This document shows positions 27,159-34,758 of a stretch of DNA of 39,304 bases, in pieces. The notes beneath the pieces were generated by a model, which was given only the letters and a program-made list of their open reading frames with translations, made no database searches and was not told where the DNA came from. How positions within the stretch are numbered: the stretch's first letter is position 1; every line of letters starts with the position of its first letter. The position numbers and the translations under genes were made by a program. The DNA comes from an uncultured Clostridia bacterium (GTDB taxonomy: Bacteria; Bacillota; Clostridia; Christensenellales; DTU072): NCBI GenBank assembly GCA_944372095.1, contig CALVYG010000011.1:1-39304 (forward strand). Reading direction: 5' to 3'.

Positions 27159-28079
27159 ATGGAATTCGGCACTGTTGCCATTAACGTTGCTCTTATGCTC
27201 GCTTATGCCGTTCCGGGTTTTGTTTTCGTCAAAACCAAATTCCTTAAACCCGACGCCATTTCTCCTCTCGCTAAAATCCTTCTCTATTTCTGTCAGCCTT
27301 GTCTGTCCATTTACTCTTTTCAGAAAGTCGTTTATTCTTACGAACTTTTTATAAATATGTTGATTTTTGCCGCTTTCAGTTTTGCTTTTCAACTGTTTGC
27401 CATTTTACTCCTGAAGCTTATCTTTCTGAAAAAAGACGAAGCGAAATACCGTATAGCTACCGTTGCTCCCGTTTTGGGTAACGTAGGATTTTTCGGTATA
27501 CCTCTTATTGAAGCTCTGCTTCCGGAAAACCCCGAAGCCGTTGCTTATACCGCCACCTTTATCATTGCTCTGAACGTTACTGCCTGGACACTGGGCGCTT
27601 ATATCATTACAGGTGATAAAAGCTATATACGCCCGAAAAAAATTCTTCTAAACCCTCCGGTTTTAACCCTTTTTATTTCTCTTCCGCTCTTTTTCACAAA
27701 AACCGTTCTTCCCGACGTTTTATTCAATTTTATCGAAATTCCGGCAAAATTTACCACACCGCTTTGTATGATTATTCTCGGTATGAGATTTGCCTCCGCC
27801 GACCTTAAAAAAATGTTTTCAGAACCTACCGTCTACATTTCAACGGCAATAAAACTGATTATTTTCCCTCTCGCCGCTTTTCTTATTACCCACTGGATTC
27901 CTATCGACTACGTTATGAAGGTTACGGTATTTATACTTTGCTGCTGTCCTTCCGCTTCCGTTATTCTTTCTTTAAGCGAAATAAAAGATTCCGGCGGGCA
28001 GATTTATGCCGCTAACACTATTCTTATGTCTACGGTTTTCTGCGCAGTAACTATTCCTCTTTTGCTTCTTCTGGCTTAA
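27159..28079 (+). CDS. AEC-family (auxin efflux carrier type) transporter
   Basis: 306 residues with about ten hydrophobic segments in two halves, as in the AEC family, whose bacterial members move dicarboxylates such as malate or malonate, or other organic acids. Family marks are the opening VALMLAYAVPGFVFVK, PVLGNVGFFGIPLIEALLP in the first half, and FTTPLCMIILGMRFA and CCPSASVILSLSE in the second. It begins 3 bases after the unknown gene, without a strong ribosome site of its own, which fits translational coupling. The substrate cannot be told. Confidence 0.88.
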   Translation: MEFGTVAINVALMLAYAVPGFVFVKTKFLKPDAISPLAKILLYFCQPCLSIYSFQKVVYSYELFINMLIFAAFSFAFQLFAILLLKLIFLKKDEAKYRIATVAPVLGNVGFFGIPLIEALLPENPEAVAYTATFIIALNVTAWTLGAYIITGDKSYIRPKKILLNPPVLTLFISLPLFFTKTVLPDVLFNFIEIPAKFTTPLCMIILGMRFASADLKKMFSEPTVYISTAIKLIIFPLAAFLITHWIPIDYVMKVTVFILCCCPSASVILSLSEIKDSGGQIYAANTILMSTVFCAVTIPLLLLLA

Positions 28080-28113
28080 TTTTTTTCATTCTCCATCGCC
28101 TTTATATACCGTT

Positions 28114-28147
28114 AAAAAAGAGCGTTTCCGCTCCTTCTTTTTTATTT
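28114..28147. terminator. Bidirectional terminator between AEC transporter and rdgB
   Basis: GAGCG-TTTC-CGCTC stem-loop (28120-28133), with A/T runs on both sides: T-rich after it on plus for the transporter gene, and six T after it on minus for rdgB. The 23 bases 28114-28136 are identical and in the same direction as 25608-25630. Confidence 0.85.
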
Positions 28148-28729
28148 TTTTTCATTCTTTATTATCTTTTCCAGATTCTCTAACGCTTTGCCTCTGTGGG
28201 ATACCGAATTTTTTTCGTCTTCCGTTGCCTCTCCGAAAGTTTTGTTCAATTCGTAACTGTAAAAAACGGGGTCGTATCCGAACCCTCCGGTTCCTTTCCT
28301 TGCTTCCGTTATCTCTCCTTCCGTTCTCCCCTCTGCCTTTATCGTTTTGCCGTCGGGATATACAAGCGTTATTACCGTTACGAACTCCGCCTGCCTGTTG
28401 CTCTCTCCTTTTAATTCCGAAAGCAGTTTATCTATATTTTTTTCATCGTCGTGTTCCTCTCCCGCAAATCTTGCCGAATAAACTCCGGGCGCGCCGTTCA
28501 GTGCTTTCACGCACAGTCCGCTGTCGTCTGCCAATGCGGCTATGTTGCACTTTTTCATTACGGTTTCTGCCTTTATCTTGGAATTTTCTTCAAACGTTTC
28601 TCCCGTTTCCTCTATCTCAATATCAAGGCCGACTTCTTTCATAGTGAATATCTCTTCAAAAAAATTGCCCAATATTTTCTTTATTTCTCTCACTTTATGC
28701 GCATTGTTCGAAGCTATAACAAGTTTCAT
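28142..28729 (-). CDS. rdgB: XTP/dITP pyrophosphatase (RdgB/HAM1)
   Basis: Hydrolyses non-canonical purine triphosphates (ITP, dITP, XTP) to monophosphates and so keeps them out of DNA and RNA. 195 residues, normal length. Motifs: SNNAHKVREI at the N terminus, ALADDSGL with the catalytic Asp, GAPGVYSARFAGE, GFGYDPVF and SHRGKAL. Located just downstream of tRNA-Gly, separated from it by a terminator. It ends in the bidirectional terminator, overlapping its T-run. Confidence 0.96.
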   Translation of the reverse strand: MKLVIASNNAHKVREIKKILGNFFEEIFTMKEVGLDIEIEETGETFEENSKIKAETVMKKCNIAALADDSGLCVKALNGAPGVYSARFAGEEHDDEKNIDKLLSELKGESNRQAEFVTVITLVYPDGKTIKAEGRTEGEITEARKGTGGFGYDPVFYSYELNKTFGEATEDEKNSVSHRGKALENLEKIIKNEKK

Positions 28730-28754
28730 TTTTTCTCCTCGCGTTTCCCTTTAT

Positions 28755-28784
28755 AAAATATGACGGCTTTCGCCGTCATATTTT
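28755..28784 (-). terminator. Terminator of tRNA-Gly
   Basis: An 11-bp stem (28757-28767 with 28772-28782) closed by GAAA on the minus strand, followed by TTTTATAAA. It starts right after the CCA end of the tRNA. Confidence 0.8.
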
Positions 28785-28859
28785 TGGAGCGAAAGACGAG
28801 ATTCGAACTCGCAACAACCACCTTGGGAAGGTGGCGCTCTACCGTTGAACTACTTTCGC
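28785..28859 (-). tRNA. tRNA-Gly (anticodon CCC)
   Basis: Full cloverleaf, 75 bases with encoded CCA. Acceptor arms GCGAAAG and CTTTCGC with discriminator T (usual for bacterial Gly), D arm GTTC...GAGC, anticodon stem CCACC / GGTGG around loop TTCCCAA (anticodon CCC, decoding GGG), and T arm GCGAG-TTCGAAT-CTCGT. Its own promoter and terminator flank it. Confidence 0.96.
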
Positions 28860-28871
28860 ACCTTTTTTACT

Positions 28872-28900
28872 ATATTATCACCTTAATCCGTTCTTGGCAA
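28872..28900 (-). promoter_or_regulatory. tRNA-Gly promoter
   Basis: Minus-strand TTGCCA (28895-28900), 17-base spacer, TAATAT (28872-28877), 12 bases before the mature tRNA 5' end. The rest of 28901-29027 holds no supported gene. Confidence 0.8.
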
Positions 28901-29027
28901 GCATTTTTTTTGCTTTGACTGTTTTCAATTCATTCTTTTTCACTTCTCTTTGAAACACCCCTTTCGGTTTACATTTCCTTTCTATGTAAATATTACTTCT
29001 TATTTACCGAAAATTTATTCAAATTAT

Positions 29028-29056
29028 TTGCAAATTCATATTCGTAATGGTAAAAT
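29028..29056 (+). promoter_or_regulatory. Possible promoter of the TIM-barrel/ligase gene
   Basis: TTGCAA (29028-29033), 17-base spacer, TAAAAT (29051-29056), 57 bases before the ATG. The region is very A/T-rich, so other matches such as TATACT near 29076 are possible. Confidence 0.45.
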
Positions 29057-29113
29057 TTATTTTAATTTATAAACTTATACTATTAAATTTCAACGCAAGA
29101 GAGGTACAAGGAT

Positions 29114-31636
29114 ATGAAACTCAGTTTTTCCACTTTGGCTTGTCCCGATTTCACTTGGACGGAGATTTATTCTATGACCAAGGACTTCGGTCTCGACGGT
29201 ATAGAAATACGCGGTCTAGGCGACGAAATTTCCGCCATTCACGCTATTCCTTTCACCGACGCTAAAATCGACGCTACTATCGCTAAACTAGCAGAATTGA
29301 ATCTCGTTATCCCTTGCCTTAGTTCGGGCTGTGCCCTGAAATTCAAAAATAACGAAAAAGAAAATATCGAAGAACTCGAACAATATATCGCGCTTGCCAA
29401 AAAGCTTTCCACGCCTTATGTCCGTGTTCTCGCAGACCTCGAACCGAAGCCTGCCGGAGAAGTCGACGACGCCTATGTCGTTAATATCCTTAAACTTCTT
29501 GCCGCAAAAGCAAAATCGGCAGGCGTTACCCTTCTGGTCGAATCAAACGGCGTTTATTCGGATACACTCAGGCTCCGTAAATTGCTTGACGCGGTAGGCA
29601 GCAATAACGTCGCCGCTCTTTGGGACGTAAACCATCCTTACAGGTTTATGAACGAATCTCCCGAACAGACCGTCGATAATCTCGGTAATTACATTAAATA
29701 CGTTCATGTTAAAGACAGCGTTATATCCCCTGACGGCAAACTTACTTATAAACTATTCGGCGAAGGCGATATGCCTTTCGACCGTATCTTTGCCGCCCTT
29801 AAATCAATTAAATACGACGGATTTATTTCTCTCGAATGGGTTAAACGCTGGGCTAACGAACTCTCCGACGCAGGTATCGTCGTTCCTCAGTTCGCTAACT
29901 ATATGTCACGTTATAAAAAAGAAACCCGTTCCTTACAGGACAACGAGCGTAAAACCGGTAAATATGTCTGGAAAAAAGAAACTCTTATCGACGAAACTTT
30001 CCCGGACGTTCTTGACAGAATATGTGAGGAATTTCCCGAACAATACGCTTTCCGTTACACCGAACTCGATTATACGCGCACTTATCCGCAATTCCGCGAC
30101 GACGTGGACGAATTCGCGCGCGCGCTTATCGCAATGGGCGTAAAACGCGGCGACCACGTTGCTATTTGGGCTACAAACGTTCCCGCATGGTATATAACTT
30201 TCTGGGCTACGACTAAAATCGGCGCGGTACTTGTAACGGTTAATACCGCTTATAAAATCCACGAAGCCGAATATCTCTTACGTCAATCGGATACTCATAC
30301 TCTCGTTATGATTGACGGTTACAAGGACAGCGATTACGTTTCTATCATAAACGAGATTTGTCCCGAGCTCAAATCCTGTCCTCCGGGCAGACTCGAATCG
30401 AAACGCCTTCCTTTCCTTAAAAATATTATTACCGTAGGATTTACCAATCCCGGTTGCTATTCCTGGGAGGAAGCGGTTTCTCTCAGCAAACTCGTTCCTT
30501 ACGACGAAGTTGAATCGAGACGTAAAAAAATCGACAAAAACGACGTGTGCAATATGCAGTATACTTCCGGAACAACGGGTTTTCCGAAAGGCGTTATGCT
30601 TACCCATTACAACGTAGTCAACAACGGTAAAGCCATCGGTGACTGTATGGACCTTTCGACTGCGGACAGAATGATGATTCAGGTTCCTATGTTCCATTGC
30701 TTCGGAATGGTACTCGCTATGACGGCAAGCGTTACTCACGGTACGACGATGTCGCCTATTACCGCTTTTTCTCCTAGGAAAGGTCTCGCCTGCATCAACC
30801 GCGAAAAAATTACCGCTTTCCACGGCGTTCCCACTATGTTTATCGCTATGCTCAATCATCCCGATTTTGCTTCAACCGATTTCAGCTATATGCGTACGGG
30901 TATTATGGCGGGCAGTCCCTGTCCTATCAAAGTCATGCAGGAAGTCGTTGAAAAAATGCATATGTCCGAAATTTGCATAACATACGGACAAACCGAGGCT
31001 TCTCCTGCCACGACTATGAGCAAGACGACCGATTCGCTCGAAACACGCGTCAATACCGTCGGCGGACCGATTTTCGGCGTAGAATGTAAAATAGTAGACC
31101 CCGAAACCAACGTCGAACTTCCCGATAACGTTGACGGTGAATTCGTTGCACGCGGTTACAATATTATGAAAGGTTATTACAAAATGCCCGAAGCAACCGC
31201 CGCGGCTATCGATAAGGACGGTTGGCTTCATACGGGCGACCTCGCAAGAAGAACTCCCGAAGGTTATTATAAAATCACCGGCCGCATTAAAGATATGATT
31301 ATCCGCGGCGGAGAAAATATTTACCCGAAGGAAATTGAAGACTTTATCTATACTCACCCGAAAGTCAAAGACGTTCAGGTTATCGGCGTTCCCGACCAGC
31401 AGTACGGCGAAGAAATTATGGCTTGCATTATTCTTAACGACGGCGAAACAATGACGGAAGAAGAACTGAAAGAATTCGTTTTGTCGCATATGGCAAAACA
31501 CAAAGTTCCGCGTTACGTCGATTTTGTCGACTCCTTCCCGATGAACGCCGCAGGTAAAATTCTTAAATATAAAATGCGGGAAAACGCTGTCGATAAACTC
31601 GGTCTTCAAAAAGCCAGTAAAATAGAAACTGCTTAA
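29114..31636 (+). CDS. Sugar-isomerase-like TIM barrel fused to acyl-CoA ligase
   Basis: One 840-residue frame with two complete enzyme domains. Residues 1-270 are an AP-endonuclease-2/sugar phosphate isomerase-epimerase TIM barrel; expected metal or catalytic residues are Glu143 (VESNG), Asp171 and His174 (WDVNHP), His198 (VHVKD) and Glu241 (SLEW). Residues about 285-840 are an ANL-superfamily adenylating enzyme, nearest to medium/long-chain acyl-CoA ligases: P-loop TSGTTGFPKG (484-493), YGQTEASP, HTGDLARR, GRIKDMIIRGGENIYPKEIE in pieces, and the C-terminal catalytic Lys815 (AAGKILKYK). The ribosome site AGAGAGG precedes the ATG. I know of no standard pathway that joins these two. The barrel could make the acid that the ligase activates. 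Confidence 0.92.
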   Translation: MKLSFSTLACPDFTWTEIYSMTKDFGLDGIEIRGLGDEISAIHAIPFTDAKIDATIAKLAELNLVIPCLSSGCALKFKNNEKENIEELEQYIALAKKLSTPYVRVLADLEPKPAGEVDDAYVVNILKLLAAKAKSAGVTLLVESNGVYSDTLRLRKLLDAVGSNNVAALWDVNHPYRFMNESPEQTVDNLGNYIKYVHVKDSVISPDGKLTYKLFGEGDMPFDRIFAALKSIKYDGFISLEWVKRWANELSDAGIVVPQFANYMSRYKKETRSLQDNERKTGKYVWKKETLIDETFPDVLDRICEEFPEQYAFRYTELDYTRTYPQFRDDVDEFARALIAMGVKRGDHVAIWATNVPAWYITFWATTKIGAVLVTVNTAYKIHEAEYLLRQSDTHTLVMIDGYKDSDYVSIINEICPELKSCPPGRLESKRLPFLKNIITVGFTNPGCYSWEEAVSLSKLVPYDEVESRRKKIDKNDVCNMQYTSGTTGFPKGVMLTHYNVVNNGKAIGDCMDLSTADRMMIQVPMFHCFGMVLAMTASVTHGTTMSPITAFSPRKGLACINREKITAFHGVPTMFIAMLNHPDFASTDFSYMRTGIMAGSPCPIKVMQEVVEKMHMSEICITYGQTEASPATTMSKTTDSLETRVNTVGGPIFGVECKIVDPETNVELPDNVDGEFVARGYNIMKGYYKMPEATAAAIDKDGWLHTGDLARRTPEGYYKITGRIKDMIIRGGENIYPKEIEDFIYTHPKVKDVQVIGVPDQQYGEEIMACIILNDGETMTEEELKEFVLSHMAKHKVPRYVDFVDSFPMNAAGKILKYKMRENAVDKLGLQKASKIETA

Positions 31637-31656
31637 TACGGTTTAATCTTTACTTT

Positions 31657-31687
31657 TACGCCTGTCCCTCACATCGGGACAGGCGTA
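31657..31687 (+). terminator. 12-bp hairpin after the fusion gene
   Basis: TACGCCTGTCCC (31657-31668) pairs perfectly with GGGACAGGCGTA (31676-31687). The following bases (TCATTGACTTTTA) have no solid T-run, so termination may be partial. It lies 20 bases past the stop. Confidence 0.6.
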
Positions 31688-31690
31688 TCA

Positions 31691-31720
31691 TTGACTTTTA
31701 TGCTGTTATTTTATTATATA
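31691..31720 (+). promoter_or_regulatory. Possible promoter directly before the antiporter
   Basis: TTGACT (31691-31696), 18-base spacer, TATATA (31715-31720). The ATG follows only 4 bases after the -10, so transcription from here would give a leaderless or start-trimmed message. Confidence 0.45.
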
Positions 31721-31724
31721 ACTT

Positions 31725-32981
31725 ATGGAATACTTTGAAATACTTTTACCTCTTGCTCTTATTCTGTTGCTATCCAAGGTTTTGGGTATCGTTTGTCGCA
31801 AAATCGGTATGCCCCAAGTAGTCGGTATGCTTCTTGCCGGCGTTATCGTAGGACTTATTCATTACATCCCTAATCAAACTGTTTTAACAGATTTTACCGA
31901 TGAGGGAATAGGTTTTTTCGCTAAAATAGGCGTAATTCTGATTATGTTCAGCGCGGGACTCGAAACAGACGTTAAACTCATTAAAAAAACAGGCGGTTCC
32001 GCCGCTGTAATTACAGTATTGGGCGTTGTGCTTCCGATGGTTTTCGGATTTATCGTCGCTTGCGCTTTTAACGGCGGATTCAAGGATTGGTCAAAGCACA
32101 CCGTTCTCTCTAACCTTTTTTACGGCGTAATTCTTACCGCTACTTCCGTAAGCGTTACCGTTGCCACCCTGAAAGAGCTGGGTAAACTCTCTTCAAAAGT
32201 CGGAACCGCCATTATCTCCGCCGCAATAATTGACGATATTATCGGCGTTATAGTTCTCAGCCTTGTAGTCGGGATTTCAAAAGGCGAAGCCAATGATATA
32301 TGGATTGTTCTTCTCAAAACCGTTGCTTATTTCGCCGCAGTTATCGGTATAGGTTTTCTCGTAAGATTGCTTTTCAAAAAAATGGAAATCAAATACCCGC
32401 ATAACCGTCGCATTCCTATTTTCGGTTATGTCTTATGTTTTATTTTCGCCTATTGCGCCGAAAAATTCTTCGGCGTTGCAGACATAACCGGGGCTTATTT
32501 CGCGGGACTCGTTCTCGCTAAAACCGACGAAACCGATTATATTGACCGTAAAACCGATATTACCACATATATGATTTTCGGACCTGTGTTTTTCGCAAAT
32601 ATCGGACTTACTACTTCTTTCAGTTCGATTAACGGAAATATGATTGCGTTCGGCGTATGTTTTATCGTAGCGGCAATCCTGGGCAAATTCCTCGGTTGCG
32701 GTCTCGGTGCAAAAATTTGCGGGTACAGCATAAGCGATTCTCTTAAAACGGGTATCGGTATGATGGTTCGCGCGGAAGTTGCTTTGGTTTGCGCACAAAA
32801 AGGCGTTGAAAACGGTTTGATTGATTCTTCCATTATGCCTTTTGTTCTCGTGCTTATAGTAATTACTTCTTTCGCCGCGCCCGTTTTACTTAAACTTATT
32901 TACAGATACGACGACAAAAAGTTACCGCCGCCGCTTTTACCCGATAACGCCGCGCAAAACAACGATTCGGTTCAGGCTTGA
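31725..32981 (+). CDS. CPA2-family cation/proton antiporter (NapA/KefB type)
   Basis: 418 residues with about 12-13 membrane helices and no C-terminal RCK domain. It exchanges Na+ or K+ for protons. The paired acidic residues of the electrogenic NapA group are visible in SAAIIDDIIGVI. Other marks are GMPQVVGMLLAG near the start, TATSVSVTVATLKELGK, and DITGAYFAGLVLAKT. An in-frame stop at 31719-31721 blocks any longer N terminus, and no Shine-Dalgarno sequence precedes the ATG. Located after the fusion gene behind a hairpin, so it may be only partly co-transcribed. Confidence 0.92.
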   Translation: MEYFEILLPLALILLLSKVLGIVCRKIGMPQVVGMLLAGVIVGLIHYIPNQTVLTDFTDEGIGFFAKIGVILIMFSAGLETDVKLIKKTGGSAAVITVLGVVLPMVFGFIVACAFNGGFKDWSKHTVLSNLFYGVILTATSVSVTVATLKELGKLSSKVGTAIISAAIIDDIIGVIVLSLVVGISKGEANDIWIVLLKTVAYFAAVIGIGFLVRLLFKKMEIKYPHNRRIPIFGYVLCFIFAYCAEKFFGVADITGAYFAGLVLAKTDETDYIDRKTDITTYMIFGPVFFANIGLTTSFSSINGNMIAFGVCFIVAAILGKFLGCGLGAKICGYSISDSLKTGIGMMVRAEVALVCAQKGVENGLIDSSIMPFVLVLIVITSFAAPVLLKLIYRYDDKKLPPPLLPDNAAQNNDSVQA

Positions 32982-33015
32982 TTATTATTTTATGAGTTTC
33001 TTATTTTTATCACTA

Positions 33016-33050
33016 TAAAAACGACCGCGTTCCTGCGGTCGTGATTTTTA
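33016..33050. terminator. Bidirectional terminator between antiporter and amidohydrolase
   Basis: ACGACCGC / GCGGTCGT (33021-33028 with 33035-33042) around a 6-base loop, with an A-run on the left and a T-run on the right. It serves the convergent genes on both sides. Confidence 0.88.
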
Positions 33051-33062
33051 TTTTCATTGTTC

Positions 33063-33851
33063 TTATATTCCCAACAATTCTTTTGCGTTTTTGTAATAAA
33101 TCTTCTCTTTTTCTTCCTCTGTAAGTTGCAGAGTTTCAAGAAACCTTGTTTCCATTCCAACCGTATGCCACGGTCCGTCCGAACCCAGCAACAATTTGTC
33201 CGCACCGTGTTTTTTTACTATTCTCATCGCATATTCCCTCGGCAAAGCTCCGTACCCGAACGAAACGTCGAAATATGCTTCTGTTCCCGCAAGGCTGTCG
33301 TATACTTCTTTCCAGAAAAGCCAACCGCCCCAATGCGCGAATACAACCGGCGAAGTAAACATTTTCAATGCTTTTACCGCTCTTTCAGGCGGACAATGAT
33401 AGGGCGCCGAATATCCGAGGTCGGCTCCCGAATGGAACACCGTTATCAACCCCAATCGGCTTATTTCTTCGTATATCGGACGCATTTTCTCTTCGTCTAC
33501 ATTAAAATCCTGATATTCGGGATGAAATTTTACGCCCTTTAATCCCAATTTTTTTATCCTTCCGAGTTCTTCGATACAATCGGGTGCTTCGGGATATACC
33601 GAACCGAATGCAATTATTTTCCCGTTATTTACCGACGCGGCAAAATCGTTTACACTGTGCATCTGATGCGCGTTTGTCGCTATGCTCAGTACCACCGATA
33701 TATCCACGTTTTCTTTTTCCATTCTCTTTTTCAGCCCTTCCGCCGTTCCGTCGTAACTCGGTTCCAGTCCGCCGGATTTATAGCTAAGCGTTTCTATTGC
33801 CCTCGACGCAATTTTATCGGGAAATATATGCGTATGAAAATCTATTTTCAT
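33063..33851 (-). CDS. Amidohydrolase-family metal-dependent hydrolase
   Basis: 262 residues, amidohydrolase-2 type TIM barrel. DFHTHIFP (His6, His8) is the first metal motif, followed by KGVKFHPEYQ, TVFHSGAD, VVFAHWGG and the late Asp in LLGSDGPW. Relatives include decarboxylases (ACMSD, gamma-resorcylate) and lactone or amide hydrolases, so the reaction is open. The ATG overlaps the aroQ stop by 4 bases, and it is the last gene of the exporter-aroK-aroQ operon. A decarboxylase or hydrolase acting on a ring acid would fit the context but is inference. Confidence 0.88.
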   Translation of the reverse strand: MKIDFHTHIFPDKIASRAIETLSYKSGGLEPSYDGTAEGLKKRMEKENVDISVVLSIATNAHQMHSVNDFAASVNNGKIIAFGSVYPEAPDCIEELGRIKKLGLKGVKFHPEYQDFNVDEEKMRPIYEEISRLGLITVFHSGADLGYSAPYHCPPERAVKALKMFTSPVVFAHWGGWLFWKEVYDSLAGTEAYFDVSFGYGALPREYAMRIVKKHGADKLLLGSDGPWHTVGMETRFLETLQLTEEEKEKIYYKNAKELLGI

Positions 33852-34285
33852 CTTCTATCCTCTTTTGTAGTTAAATATTCCATTGCTTCGGCGTATCCGT
33901 CAAATCCCTTGCCGCAGATTGTCTTTTCCGCATATTCGGAAATATAACTTCTTTTTCTGTATTCTTCTCTTCCGTTTATATCTGTCAGATGAACTTCGAC
34001 TGTCGGAATATTAACCGCTTTAAGCGCGTCGAGTATCGCTACGCTTGTATGTGTATACCCTCCTGCGTTGATTATTATTCCGTCGGTTTTTCCGTAGCAA
34101 GAATGAATTTTATCGATTATTTTTCCTTCGCAATTTGACTGATAACATTCTGTTTTTATTCCGCGCTCTTTTCCTGCTTCTTTACAGAATTTTACAAGCG
34201 TTTTATAATCTTTATTTCCGTATAACTCTTTCTCTCGGATTCCGAGCATATCGAGATTCGGACCGTTTATTACCGTTATTTTCAT
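33848..34285 (-). CDS. aroQ: 3-dehydroquinate dehydratase, type II
   Basis: Converts 3-dehydroquinate to 3-dehydroshikimate in the shikimate pathway. 145 residues, normal for the type II dodecamer. INGPNLDMLG, catalytic Tyr22 (ELYG), His79 in YTHTS, and EVHLTDINGREEYRKRSY near the end. The common QSNHEG reads QSNCEG (Cys52). Overlaps aroK by 4 bases upstream and the amidohydrolase by 4 downstream. Confidence 0.96.
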   Translation of the reverse strand: MKITVINGPNLDMLGIREKELYGNKDYKTLVKFCKEAGKERGIKTECYQSNCEGKIIDKIHSCYGKTDGIIINAGGYTHTSVAILDALKAVNIPTVEVHLTDINGREEYRKRSYISEYAEKTICGKGFDGYAEAMEYLTTKEDRR

Positions 34286-34758
34286 TTGATTCCTCTTAAA
34301 ATCGTTTCTGCCGCCGCTACGGGCGTTGTGTCGTTTTTTATGGTATAATCCGCGTATTTTTTATAAAGCGGCATACGTTCTTTTTCCATTTCTTTAATTC
34401 GTTCCCTGCTTGAAGAAAGAGGTCTTCCTTCTGTCGAAAGCTGTTCGGTTTCACGCTCTATAAACACTATTATGCCGTTCCGTTTAAGATTTTTTATATT
34501 TTCTTCGTCAAGCACGGCTCCGCCGCCGCACGCTATTACGGCGTCGCTTTTTTCCGACGCTTCCCTCACGGCTTCGCGTTCCAATACCCTGAATCCTTTT
34601 TCTCCTTGTTCTTCGAATATTTCGGGAATACTTTTTCCGCTTCTTTCTTCTACAATTTCGTCTGTATCTATAAACTCTCTTCCGCTTATAATCGAAATTT
34701 CTTTCCCGATACTTGTCTTGCCGCTCGACGGCATTCCTATCAATACTATGTTTTTCAT
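34282..34758 (-). CDS. aroK: Shikimate kinase
   Basis: Phosphorylates shikimate at the 3-hydroxyl using ATP. 158 residues. P-loop GMPSSGKTSIGK (8-19), shikimate-binding DTDEIVEERSGKSIPEIF, GGGAVL, and the lid REGRPL-like segment TEGRPLSS. Slightly short but complete. Overlaps both neighbours by 4 bases, so it is translated in line with the exporter and aroQ. The rest of the aro pathway is not in this window. Confidence 0.95.
   Translation of the reverse strand: MKNIVLIGMPSSGKTSIGKEISIISGREFIDTDEIVEERSGKSIPEIFEEQGEKGFRVLEREAVREASEKSDAVIACGGGAVLDEENIKNLKRNGIIVFIERETEQLSTEGRPLSSSRERIKEMEKERMPLYKKYADYTIKNDTTPVAAAETILRGIK

Noticed and set aside
34282..34758. Looking for further aro genes or a full aromatic operon
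   Set aside because: Only aroK and aroQ are present. The neighbours on both sides are an exporter and an amidohydrolase with no aro family motifs.
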